DNA from: JAJYSO01 sp964451785
Lineage (GTDB): Bacteria; Bacteroidota; Bacteroidia; Flavobacteriales; Flavobacteriaceae
Direction: 5' to 3'
Length of the DNA: 64,000 bases
NCBI GenBank assembly: GCA_964451785.1
Contig: CAYVJG010000010.1
Span: forward strand, 16,106 to 80,105
Shown here: positions 52,192-60,707 of the stretch, piece by piece
Position numbering within the stretch: position 1 is the stretch's first letter
How the letters are laid out: the number at the start of each line of letters is the position of its first letter
Position numbers and translations under genes: made by a program
Notes under the pieces: generated by a model
Seen by the model: only the letters and a program-made list of their open reading frames with translations
What the model was told of the DNA's origin: nothing
The model's database searches: none

Positions 52192-52552
52192 ATATGCCGT
52201 TATTCGGCTAGTCCCAAAAGTAGAACGCGAGGAGTTTGTCAATATCGGACTTGTGATGTTTTGTAAACGAAAACGTTGGTTAAAAATGGACTTTTCCCTT
52301 CGAGAAGATTTATTGACCGTGTTTTGTCCGGATATTGATTGCGAATTTATTAGTGCTAATTTAGAAGCATTTCAACAGATTGCCGCAGGTAAGAAGTGCG
52401 ATTCGCCTATAGCTCATTTAGAAACAGCAGAGCGTTTTAGGTGGTTGACGGCGGTGCGTAGTTCAATGATTCAGACCTCTAGACCTCATCCCGGGTTGAC
52501 TCTTGATTTAGAGCAAACTTTTGCAAAGCTTTTTACAGAATTAGTACGGTAA
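52166..52552 (+). CDS. DUF3037 protein, partner of the HipA-like kinase
   Basis: 128 aa from ATG 52166 (MPEHNDLYEYAVIRLVPKVE); eight upstream codons are in frame but overlap the kinase gene further. The DUF3037 signature is REEFVNIGLVMFCKRKRWLK near the start. The fold is alpha/beta with no recognised active site. It shares a 26-bp overlap with the kinase gene, so the products probably act together, possibly as kinase and regulator or substrate. Confidence 0.8.
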   Translation: MPEHNDLYEYAVIRLVPKVEREEFVNIGLVMFCKRKRWLKMDFSLREDLLTVFCPDIDCEFISANLEAFQQIAAGKKCDSPIAHLETAERFRWLTAVRSSMIQTSRPHPGLTLDLEQTFAKLFTELVR

Positions 52553-52739
52553 GTTTTTTTTGAGGCCAGCTAGCTGTTGGCCGTTTGTCCTTAGCTCTTG
52601 GCTTTGGGCTAAAAAAGGGGCTTAAAACTAATGCCCTAAAGTAAAGGCAAAAGGTTAATCTATCGGCAGTAATTTTGTTTGGGTATAGCACTTAAAAAGT
52701 AGTCGAAATTGCGAATACTGTGTAAAATTGATGATGTTT

Positions 52740-52773
52740 TTGCGTAATCATAATTAATTTTTTCGTATCTTTA
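52740..52773 (+). promoter_or_regulatory. Putative promoter of the second DUF308 gene
   Basis: TTG at 52740-52742 and TATCTTTA at 52766-52773 with 23 bases between. The same TATCTTTA box precedes the paralogue at 2795. Confidence 0.5.
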
Positions 52774-52798
52774 GTACATACGTTAAAAACTTATGATT

Positions 52799-53389
52799 AT
52801 GAACTATTCTATTTCTCATCTTCGACAATGGTGGATGTCATTGCTATCAGGAATATTATTTACGTTTTTGTGTCTTTGGATATTCATCTTTAAAACGGAC
52901 TCTTATCACTCTTTATTAGTGGTCTTATTATCTTGTTTTGCCATAGTAGGACTCTTTAGAGCATTTTACGCCATATTTAATAAAGATAAGCTTGATTATT
53001 GGCGTATGTTATTGGTAAATGGGCTTATTGAAGTTGGTATTTTAGGGATACCTTTTATCCCATCAGTATCTATTGAGGCTGTTATACCAATTTATGCCGG
53101 TTTCATTTTATTGTATCGCTCTATTATTGCGGGAGGAGTGTCGTTTAATTTTTATTATTCCAAATTATCAGCTTGGTTTATCCCGTTTATTTTTGCGATT
53201 CTAGGGGTTATTGCTTCCTTTTTTATGATTTGGGAACCGGTATCAAATGGCGTCGGTTTTCTATTGTACTCAGCTTTAACATTCTTATTTGTAGGTATTG
53301 CTCAATTCGGTATAGCTTACGGTATGAAAAAATTAAATGATAAGCTGGAAGATAAAACGCCGCGTCACTTTACGAAAGTAGCTCACTAA
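52799..53389 (+). CDS. DUF308 (HdeD-like) membrane protein, second copy
   Basis: 196 aa from the ATG at 52799 (MNYSISHLRQWWMSLLSGIL); an ATG two codons earlier is also possible. Six predicted helices, with the opening QWWMSLLSGILF and the late segment GIAQFGIAYGMKKL closely following the first copy (QWWLSLTAGIIY; GFAQVGIAYELKRY). The two paralogues are almost 50 kb apart and not in tandem. Role unknown, possibly envelope stress. Confidence 0.75.
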   Translation: MNYSISHLRQWWMSLLSGILFTFLCLWIFIFKTDSYHSLLVVLLSCFAIVGLFRAFYAIFNKDKLDYWRMLLVNGLIEVGILGIPFIPSVSIEAVIPIYAGFILLYRSIIAGGVSFNFYYSKLSAWFIPFIFAILGVIASFFMIWEPVSNGVGFLLYSALTFLFVGIAQFGIAYGMKKLNDKLEDKTPRHFTKVAH

Positions 53390-53427
53390 GCGTTGAATTA
53401 AAAAAGAGGCAACTTGAGGAATCGATT

Positions 53428-54423
53428 TTAATGGCCTAAAAGTCGATTCCAGAGTTGGCTGAGCAGTTGTTTAGCGGCCTTAGTATCTTTTGGTCGCTCG
53501 GTAAAGCTAATACCTTTATTGGTTTTATCAATCTGATAACTGAACACAAAATTGGTGGCGTCAGGCGCTATGCTAAGCGTGCCATAGCGCAAATCATTGA
53601 ACACTAATTGTTCGTCTTGTTTGGTTATGGTATACCAATTTTCTGAAATAGTAATCATTCGTTTTACTTTTTCATGAGCATTCAGTTCTTCTAAAAGATG
53701 ATGGTTTTTAGGGTAACTCGAAAAGACGATTGGTTGCGTGTCAAAAAGCGAATAGTAACCTATCAGAAAAGCGTCATCCGTTTGTACATTAGCTGCCCAT
53801 AATATCGAATTTAAAGGTGTAGGCTTGGTTTCTAATTCTGAATACTGAATACCTTGTACGTGTAAAGCATTCTCAAATTTTTGGTAGGCAATTCCTTTAA
53901 AGAGAAGTGTTGTCACCATGTATCCACTGCTCAATATTAGTCCCCAGCGGTTGTAGCGTCTTCGTTTTAGAGATTCAGGTTTTTGTCGAATGGCTAAGAT
54001 TAAGCCAAGGATTAGGGGTAAGGTATATAAGGGATCGATGACAAAGATGTTTTTATGAGCTACAGTATAGTCCAAAGGCCAGAATAATTGTGTGCCCCAA
54101 GAGGTACGGGCATCTAACAAAGAATGCGTGAATAACCCTAAAAAGAACAGCCACGACAGCGCTTTCCAAGAGGTTTTCTTTTCGTATAATCCGACCAACC
54201 AGCCCAAGATTGGGGCTAAGATTAGGGCAAACAAAATGGAATGTGACAGTCCGCGATGAATTTCTAGGGCTGTAACCACATCTGTAAATTTACCTAGGAG
54301 AACATCTAAATCGGGAATAGTTCCGGCAATAGCGCCGTAAAGCATAGCTTTATTACCTAGCTTTTTGCCCAATACAGCTTCGCCAACAGCGGCACCTAAA
54401 GCGATTTGAGTCAGTGAATCCAT
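53428..54423 (-). CDS. YdjM-like membrane-bound metal-dependent hydrolase family protein
   Basis: 331 aa from the inner ATG (MDSLTQIALGAAVGEAVLGK); the two further ATGs upstream are less typical. The family motifs AIAGTIPDLDVLLG and HRGLSHSILFAL (His/Asp cluster) followed by FTHSLLDARTSWGTQL are present, with four to five helices in the first 190 residues. A soluble C-terminal part (about 195-331) faces the other side. The family is annotated as hydrolases or LexA-binding proteins, with little direct evidence. Alone, minus strand. Confidence 0.8.
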   Translation of the reverse strand: MDSLTQIALGAAVGEAVLGKKLGNKAMLYGAIAGTIPDLDVLLGKFTDVVTALEIHRGLSHSILFALILAPILGWLVGLYEKKTSWKALSWLFFLGLFTHSLLDARTSWGTQLFWPLDYTVAHKNIFVIDPLYTLPLILGLILAIRQKPESLKRRRYNRWGLILSSGYMVTTLLFKGIAYQKFENALHVQGIQYSELETKPTPLNSILWAANVQTDDAFLIGYYSLFDTQPIVFSSYPKNHHLLEELNAHEKVKRMITISENWYTITKQDEQLVFNDLRYGTLSIAPDATNFVFSYQIDKTNKGISFTERPKDTKAAKQLLSQLWNRLLGH

Positions 54424-54517
54424 AGGCATCAAAAATAAGTCAATAGCCGCTAGTCATTAATGAATTTAAGAAAACAATAAGCTACATTAGTGTACTTTAA
54501 GAGGCAAAAAACCAAGA

Positions 54518-55252
54518 TTATGAGAGTTTATCCAGTAACTTCTGAGCCATTTGATAATATTGACTTTGGGCATCTACCTTTTTGAGCGCTATTTGAGCTT
54601 GTTTAGGTTGATTGAGTTTGTAATAACTCAATCCTAAAAAATACTGTGCATCAAGGTGATAAACTGATGGTCCTTCAGCAATTTTTTGGAGTAGAGGCAA
54701 GGCTTTAGTATAGTCTCCTTTACCGATGTAACTCAATCCTAAATAATAGGAGTATAATGCGGTTTGCGGTTGTTGTTGCTGTAATTGTTGCAGCGTTGTA
54801 ATGGCTTTAGTATAATCTTTAGCTTTATAATATTGCCGCGCATTGGTGTAGAGTTGATTAGTGTGATCACCGCGCATACTTTGGTTGGGCATAGCGGGCA
54901 ATTTATCAAAATTAGGTTTGGTAAAGAGGCTGCTGATAATTAAAATAAAAGCCACTGATGCCGCTATAGCTAAGCCAATACGACGATAGTTAAGCGAACG
55001 AATCTTAGGTGTTTTTTGCTGAGGTTCAGCTTTAGTAAATAAGTGCCGTTTTTGTAGAAGTGTGTGGGAGAGTTGATCAGCTCCTTCAGCAACATCGGCT
55101 TGATGCTGTAGGCTGTCCTGAATCATTTTTTGGCGATTCACTTCAGCTTTTAAATCCGGGTCTTCGGTCATAGCTGCTTCAAAGGCAAGTCGTTCTTCGT
55201 CAGAGAGTAGCTGATCTAAATAATCTAATATGTATTGGTGATAGTTAGTCAT
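54518..55252 (-). CDS. Membrane TPR protein, candidate anti-sigma factor
   Basis: 244 aa. The cytoplasmic N-terminus (1-90) contains YLDQLLSDEERLAFEAAMTE and DPDLKAEVNRQK, the pattern seen in Bacteroidota anti-sigma-like proteins. One helix follows (RIGLAIAASVAFILIISSLF, about 91-110), then a periplasmic domain with three TPR units (about 125-244; ARQYYKAKDYTKAITTLQQL, LYSYYLGLSYIGKGDYTKAL, AQYFLGLSYYKLNQPKQAQI). It starts three bases after the sigma factor gene, so it probably holds that sigma factor at the membrane until a signal arrives. Confidence 0.75.
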   Translation of the reverse strand: MTNYHQYILDYLDQLLSDEERLAFEAAMTEDPDLKAEVNRQKMIQDSLQHQADVAEGADQLSHTLLQKRHLFTKAEPQQKTPKIRSLNYRRIGLAIAASVAFILIISSLFTKPNFDKLPAMPNQSMRGDHTNQLYTNARQYYKAKDYTKAITTLQQLQQQQPQTALYSYYLGLSYIGKGDYTKALPLLQKIAEGPSVYHLDAQYFLGLSYYKLNQPKQAQIALKKVDAQSQYYQMAQKLLDKLS

Positions 55253-55255
55253 GAT

Positions 55256-55810
55256 TTACGCTTTAAAAAGTGGGTGAGTTTTCGCTAATTCAGATAACTT
55301 TTGCATACAAATACTCTTGCGTTTTCGTAGGTAAGCATAGCTAATTCCGAGTTCATCGGCTATTGTTTGCTGTGGTTTCTTTTGGAAACACGCCTTGATA
55401 AGCTGACGACAACTCTGCCCTAATTCTTCCACTAAGGCAACAATAGTATTCTCTTTTTCAATTTGTTCGGCATAGGCTTGTGCATCATCTACCTGTTCAT
55501 AAGTAGATACAATATCATCCCGATTTGTTACCTTTTTTTTACGGCTAGATTTAAGAATGTTTAACCACTTGCGCTTACAGACAATAATGAGAAAAGCTTC
55601 AAAGCTACAGGTGAGTTTAAAATCTTTTTTCATAGAGAGCTTATAGATGTCGATTAAACCTTCCTGAAACACATCCGCGCCTTCTTCTGCTGAGCCACTA
55701 TTGGCCATAATCATGTGTTTTACCTTGTAGGCAAAGCGATTGTATATTTCGTTAATCCCCTTAGAATCATTCTCTTGCAAATAAGTGATGTACTTTTTAT
55801 CGGGATTCAT
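55256..55810 (-). CDS. ECF-type RNA polymerase sigma factor
   Basis: 184 aa. Region 2 (about 10-85) contains GADVFQEGLIDIYKLSMKKD and CKRKWLNILKSSRKKK. Region 4 (about 125-180) holds the HTH KKPQQTIADELGISYAYLRK. The short linker and lack of regions 1 and 3 fit extracytoplasmic-function sigma factors. The next gene encodes the membrane TPR protein. Divergently, 94 bp away, begins the PKD-barrel and CHAT operon, a likely target. Confidence 0.9.
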   Translation of the reverse strand: MNPDKKYITYLQENDSKGINEIYNRFAYKVKHMIMANSGSAEEGADVFQEGLIDIYKLSMKKDFKLTCSFEAFLIIVCKRKWLNILKSSRKKKVTNRDDIVSTYEQVDDAQAYAEQIEKENTIVALVEELGQSCRQLIKACFQKKPQQTIADELGISYAYLRKRKSICMQKLSELAKTHPLFKA

Positions 55811-55904
55811 AGAAGAAATATCTTTTTAAATTTGTAATTTTATGATATATTTAGTGTAAAAATAGATAAAATATTTGATTAATTAATTTAAAAATCACGT
55901 AATA
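55811..55904. promoter_or_regulatory. Shared divergent promoter region of the sigma and PKD-CHAT operons
   Basis: Only 94 bp separate the two start codons. TATATTTA and similar AT-rich boxes lie in the middle. Both operons must be read from here, which favours joint regulation. I cannot assign the exact -33/-7 sites. Confidence 0.45.
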
Positions 55905-57935
55905 ATGGGGAAGGGAAGACATTTTTTGAAATTTAGTTTGACTTGTATTCTTATAGGTTTTACAACATTGAGCTGGGGTCAAGTTGATAGTTTGTCCGTT
56001 ATTTTAGCAAATCCTACAAATCATGGCATTCAATTTAAGGCAAAACTTCCGCCATTGACCACTATACCTGGAGGTAGAGAAGCATATTACAGTTATTTTT
56101 GGGATTTTGGCGATGGTCATTTTAGTCGAGCCGAACATCCGGTGCACGCCTATGCCCAACCCGGAAATTACGATGTAAAATTATACGCGACTAATAATTA
56201 TGACAAAGGCACAAAGCCGCCACGTCCTGTTAAAAGTATTAGTGTGCAATATGCTAGTGCTGGGGCGACGCCTGATATTAGTACTGATGAGCAAGTGTTT
56301 TTGTCGGGAAAAGCGGTGTTTAAGTTAGGTAAAAATACCAATGCCCAGCCCGGAACAGACATCGTACTTATTTCTGGGGTAAATTTAAAAGCACCAAAAG
56401 GAAAAATTTACATTTTGAGTAATGAAAAACTATATGACAACCCCGGATTTGCTTATGCGGGACAGACCACTTATTACCAAGAGGAAAAATTGCCGGTTTT
56501 AGCACAAGGACAGCAAGCATTTTATGCCTCGACAAGTATAAATAGCGCGATGATTACCCACAGTGGAAGTCCTAATTATGGTAAACCGGAGTTTAAGACC
56601 TTTAAACCTGATGAATCAGTAGCGTATTTCAAAACGCTCTATGATAGCTATCAGTCAGTAACAAGCTATGAGGTGAGTGGAAAAGTGGGCGAGGAGCAGT
56701 TTTCATATGTGCACATTAACGTGTTGCCCGAAATGCTAAAAGACACTAATGCCATTGTCACCTTAACCGGAATTTATGTTCCTGATGGGAGTTCAAAAGC
56801 TTATATACATCGACTTGACATTCCTATTGTAGCCTCGCACGACCCTAATCGGATGTCGGTTAAACAAACGCGGTTGAATTATCGCACAGCTTCACGTGGT
56901 GAGCGATTGACCTATAAAGTGCAGTTTCAAAACAACGGAAAAGGCGATGCTAAGAATATACGTTTAGAGATGACATTGCCTAAAGTTATGGATCGCGAAA
57001 GTTTTAAAGTACTCAGTATCTATCCGCGAATTCCGGAATGTACAGACTCAACAGGAACGGGTTGCTGGCGCAAAGAAGCTATAGGGAAAGACTCCTTATT
57101 TGTATATTTTCAAGGCATTAGTCTGCCAGGGAGTAAAGCAGATCGCGAAGTGCCTTATGACAGTACACAAGGTTATGTGCGATTTAGTATAAAAGCTGAT
57201 AAACGTTTGCCTAACAAGCCTTTTAGAGGAAAAACAGCTATATTTTTTGATAAAAATAAAGCTGTAAAAACCAATTGGGCTACAGGTAAATTTAGAAAAA
57301 GCTTATCGCCAATTTTGTTTTTGGGCTATCATTTTATTACCGATGAAAATGAATCTGTGACCTTTAGAGATTCACTGGTAATTACGGCTGGTGGACCTGA
57401 TTTAATCGATCGGGAGTTGACTTATAAGACTAAAAATTATTTTGATATAGGAGTAGGAATAGCTCCGCTAGCGCCGTATAAAAAATGGTTTTGGCAGGCA
57501 GAATTGCGCTTGGGCTATTACGAACAAGAAGCTGGAATTTGGGGAATAGATACGCAGAATGAAATTCAAATTGGCGGTCAATATTACAGTGTATCCCGTT
57601 ATGATAAAACCTATAGTCGGAAAAATTTGCGTTTGCAGTTGGCTTTATTACCGGTGAAATACAATTTTAATAGCTGGTTGAGTTTAGGTGCTGGTATTGA
57701 AGGTAATATCAATTTTACCATTGATGCTAAAGAAAAATTGACTGTATATACTTTCGCGAATGAACAAAAAGAAGCCATAAGCGAATCAGATCAATCCAAA
57801 ACCCCCGTACATTGGCGTGCTTTTGCTGATTTAAATGTAGGGCGAGTCTATTTGGGCCCTTCGGTGGGAGTGCGGTATTACTTTGGCCTAGACGATTTAA
57901 GTAGCTTGAATGTATATTTAGCTTGGCGTTTTTAA
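55905..57935 (+). CDS. PKD-domain outer-membrane barrel protein
   Basis: 676 aa. Signal peptide (KFSLTCILIGFTTLSWGQ), a PKD domain (about 45-120; YYSYFWDFGDGHFSRAEHPV, HAYAQPGNYDVKLYATNN), a beta-sandwich of the DUF11/DUF7619 type (about 315-470; GERLTYKVQFQNNGKGDAKN), and a C-terminal outer-membrane barrel (about 500-676) ending in YLAWRF with a final Phe. It could sense or bind extracellular material and pass a signal inward. It is followed 14 bp later by the CHAT protease gene. Confidence 0.75.
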   Translation: MGKGRHFLKFSLTCILIGFTTLSWGQVDSLSVILANPTNHGIQFKAKLPPLTTIPGGREAYYSYFWDFGDGHFSRAEHPVHAYAQPGNYDVKLYATNNYDKGTKPPRPVKSISVQYASAGATPDISTDEQVFLSGKAVFKLGKNTNAQPGTDIVLISGVNLKAPKGKIYILSNEKLYDNPGFAYAGQTTYYQEEKLPVLAQGQQAFYASTSINSAMITHSGSPNYGKPEFKTFKPDESVAYFKTLYDSYQSVTSYEVSGKVGEEQFSYVHINVLPEMLKDTNAIVTLTGIYVPDGSSKAYIHRLDIPIVASHDPNRMSVKQTRLNYRTASRGERLTYKVQFQNNGKGDAKNIRLEMTLPKVMDRESFKVLSIYPRIPECTDSTGTGCWRKEAIGKDSLFVYFQGISLPGSKADREVPYDSTQGYVRFSIKADKRLPNKPFRGKTAIFFDKNKAVKTNWATGKFRKSLSPILFLGYHFITDENESVTFRDSLVITAGGPDLIDRELTYKTKNYFDIGVGIAPLAPYKKWFWQAELRLGYYEQEAGIWGIDTQNEIQIGGQYYSVSRYDKTYSRKNLRLQLALLPVKYNFNSWLSLGAGIEGNINFTIDAKEKLTVYTFANEQKEAISESDQSKTPVHWRAFADLNVGRVYLGPSVGVRYYFGLDDLSSLNVYLAWRF

Positions 57936-57949
57936 AAGATAGAAGTATT

Positions 57950-60601
57950 TTGAAAAAAAATCTACTTATCGGTATTACGTGTGTGGTTCTTACTATCATC
58001 AGCACAAATTTTACGCAGGCTAAACCACGAATTGAATTTACACAATCGCATGAATCAGTAGATGCCGATTCGGTATTGACAAAAATTAGAGTTTTAGGAA
58101 ATTTAGTATACGATCATCCTCAAATTTTCCTGAAGAAAAGAGATTCATTGTTGCGGGTTACTTATGCTTTGCACCCCAAAAAAGCAAAAGAATTTACAGC
58201 TTATCAGTTATTATTGCTCAATATGGGGTATGCTCTGTCACAAGACGCACAAATTTTAAAGAGTATTGAGGTGTATGAAAAAGCATTGGCTTTGTATTAT
58301 AAGCATCCACAAACGCCCATCAACTTTTTAGAATACTACGTCAAACCGTTGGGGAGTTTGTATACGATGAGTGGCAATATTCAACACGCCATTTTTTTGC
58401 AACGAACAGCATTACAAAAGGCAAAAGCTGATGCAGAAGAAAAGGCGGCGGTATATGCTAATTTAGCCATCACCATTAAAGAGCTCAAACGCTATGACAG
58501 TGTTATAGCGGTCTGTCATCGTGGCTTGCGTTATACCACCCCTACCAGTCTTACTGCTGCACGGCATTATAATGAATTAGCCGATTCATTTTTGACTTTA
58601 AAACACATTGACAGCGCCAGATATTACAATCAGAAGGCATTACAAATTTTAGATCACCCTGAGGTTGGACAGCAGCGTCGGCAAGCTATTGTTTGGAAAG
58701 CTAACGCTTGGGGAATTCATGCGCAAATCGGGTGGGCACAAGAGAATTATAATAAAACAGCAGCAGGATTGACTAAAGCACTACACTTATTAGAAAACCA
58801 TTTTCCAGATTCTCATTTTCGTGAACGCGCTAAACTGTATGAATTACAGGGCGATTTATATGTGCAGTATAAACACTATCAACAAGCCATTTTAGCGTTT
58901 ACAAAATCTATTAGTTTACTAAAACCTAAAGCAGCTGAGGTTTATCCTGATTATACGGTAACTTATAGTTTTACCGGATTAGGGAAAGCCTACACAGGTT
59001 TAAAGCAACCAAATAAGGCTATTCATTACTACTTAAAAGCCATTTTAAACGATTTTCTAGTTCAGCAGTTTATTACCACAAAAAAGAGTAGTTATTACAA
59101 CTCGGCGCGTAATAGAGAAACTTTGCAAACAGTATCTGATTTGTTGTATAAGCAATTTCAAAAAACTTCTGATTTAAAGCAGCGTCGCGTTTATGCTTTT
59201 CAATTGTTGTGGGCTACTGAATTGTCTAAAGGCCGGCAACTGATGAATGCTAAATCGCAAGCACAGCAGTGGAATGCCGATACCACAAAAGTTGTACAGG
59301 TATTACAAGTGCAAGAAAAACTGCGCTATTTGTACCAAAGGCGAACAGAAACGCATTCTGGAGCCGAGCAGAAAAAAATTAACGCGGCTATAGATCAATT
59401 GATTTATGAATTCGCTTTGACCAAAAGTGTTTTTGAACGCCAGTATCAACAACCTAATTACACTGAATTTGTAAACAATATAGAACAAACAAGCCAGCAA
59501 AAAGCAATTCTTTCATGGCAGATTAATCGCGATAATCCTAGTTATCTCATTCGTATTTCTAAAGGTAAAATTCACCTTCATCGTTTTGAACAGACACCAA
59601 TTGTAGCTCAACGCGCAGAACAATTTTCACAGAAATACTTTTATGCTGGTCCCCAATCCTATAACAATAATCCCGGGCAGTATAACTTAGAAGCACAAAA
59701 ACTATTAACACAGTTAGTTCCTTCTATTGCACATATTATGCAAAAAGATTGGTTACTTTCTCCTGACGGGTTTATATATGATATGCCTTTAGGAGCTTTA
59801 ATCTTTAAAAATCGCTACCTTACCGAAACCCATCGCTTGAGAGAGGTATATACCTTGTTACACCACCAAACAACTTTTGAAACTCTAACAAACCCAGAGG
59901 AAGTATTGCTTTTTGCAAAGGCAAAGCACGATTCATCTTTTGTAGATTTACCTTATATCAATCAGGAAATTAAAGCTATAGCTACACAAGTGAAAACACG
60001 GGTTTATAGAGGTGATTCTACTAACTTTAAAAATTTTCAAAGGGCTCTAAACACACCAAATATCATACACATTAGTACGCACGCTGTGGCTAAACCGGGT
60101 AAAGAGCCTTTTTTAGTGCTTCACGATAAAGTTAGTTTAGATCAATTGCGATTGGTATTGACACAAGCCCCTTTAGTGGTCTTATCAGCTTGTGAGACCG
60201 AGAAGGGAAAACTAATTACGGGCGAGGGCGTAGAAAGTTTAAACAAAGCATTTATCAGCAAAGGAGTGGGAGGGGTTGTTGCCGCAAGGTGGGCTGTGAG
60301 CGATGCTTTTATTCCTCAGTTTATGGGACAATTTTACAAAGAATTGAAAGTTCTTAACGATCCGACTAAGGCTTTGCGAAAAACACAGTTGTATTTTATT
60401 AATCAACCTAATCAAAATCTATTTCAAAATCCATGGTTCTGGGCTTCTCTAAATTATACAGGGGCGGCAATGCATTTAAATTTAGCTACTCCCGATAAAT
60501 CAGAAAGTGGTAATTGGTGGGTGTTTACAGGAATTAGTAGCGTATTGGTGGTTTTGATGGTAATCATTGTGGAAAATAGGAAAAAGAGGCGTAGACTTTA
60601 A
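57950..60601 (+). CDS. Periplasmic TPR-CHAT protease, membrane-anchored
   Basis: 883 aa from a TTG at 57950, chosen because it opens a signal peptide (MKKNLLIGITCVVLTIISTN); a TTG at 57923 overlaps the previous gene and no ATG is nearby. TPR-like helices fill about 40-430. The CHAT domain (about 560-840), a caspase-like fold, holds both catalytic residues: His711 in HISTHAVAKPG and Cys748 in VVLSACETEKGKLITGEGVE. A C-terminal helix and RKKRRRL tail place the enzyme on the periplasmic face of the inner membrane. Downstream of the PKD-barrel gene, it may cleave the divergently encoded TPR anti-sigma candidate. Confidence 0.85.
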   Translation: MKKNLLIGITCVVLTIISTNFTQAKPRIEFTQSHESVDADSVLTKIRVLGNLVYDHPQIFLKKRDSLLRVTYALHPKKAKEFTAYQLLLLNMGYALSQDAQILKSIEVYEKALALYYKHPQTPINFLEYYVKPLGSLYTMSGNIQHAIFLQRTALQKAKADAEEKAAVYANLAITIKELKRYDSVIAVCHRGLRYTTPTSLTAARHYNELADSFLTLKHIDSARYYNQKALQILDHPEVGQQRRQAIVWKANAWGIHAQIGWAQENYNKTAAGLTKALHLLENHFPDSHFRERAKLYELQGDLYVQYKHYQQAILAFTKSISLLKPKAAEVYPDYTVTYSFTGLGKAYTGLKQPNKAIHYYLKAILNDFLVQQFITTKKSSYYNSARNRETLQTVSDLLYKQFQKTSDLKQRRVYAFQLLWATELSKGRQLMNAKSQAQQWNADTTKVVQVLQVQEKLRYLYQRRTETHSGAEQKKINAAIDQLIYEFALTKSVFERQYQQPNYTEFVNNIEQTSQQKAILSWQINRDNPSYLIRISKGKIHLHRFEQTPIVAQRAEQFSQKYFYAGPQSYNNNPGQYNLEAQKLLTQLVPSIAHIMQKDWLLSPDGFIYDMPLGALIFKNRYLTETHRLREVYTLLHHQTTFETLTNPEEVLLFAKAKHDSSFVDLPYINQEIKAIATQVKTRVYRGDSTNFKNFQRALNTPNIIHISTHAVAKPGKEPFLVLHDKVSLDQLRLVLTQAPLVVLSACETEKGKLITGEGVESLNKAFISKGVGGVVAARWAVSDAFIPQFMGQFYKELKVLNDPTKALRKTQLYFINQPNQNLFQNPWFWASLNYTGAAMHLNLATPDKSESGNWWVFTGISSVLVVLMVIIVENRKKRRRL

Positions 60602-60707
60602 AATTGTTTTTAAAGTGAGAACCCCCACCTGCCAGATGATAACAGATAGGGGCAACCTCACATGAAAGATGAAGTAGATAGATTGGATTTTTAAGCGATA
60701 GAATTGG

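Noticed and set aside
52560..52620. Imperfect palindrome GGCCAGCTAGCTGTTGGCC near the DUF3037 end
   Set aside because: Short and imperfect, no T run and no second copy found in the window.
60615..60661. Hairpin GTGAG/CTCAC with inner CCCC/GGGG between the CHAT and OmpA genes
   Set aside because: Weak, with internal mismatches and no T run. It may be a poor terminator but cannot be supported.
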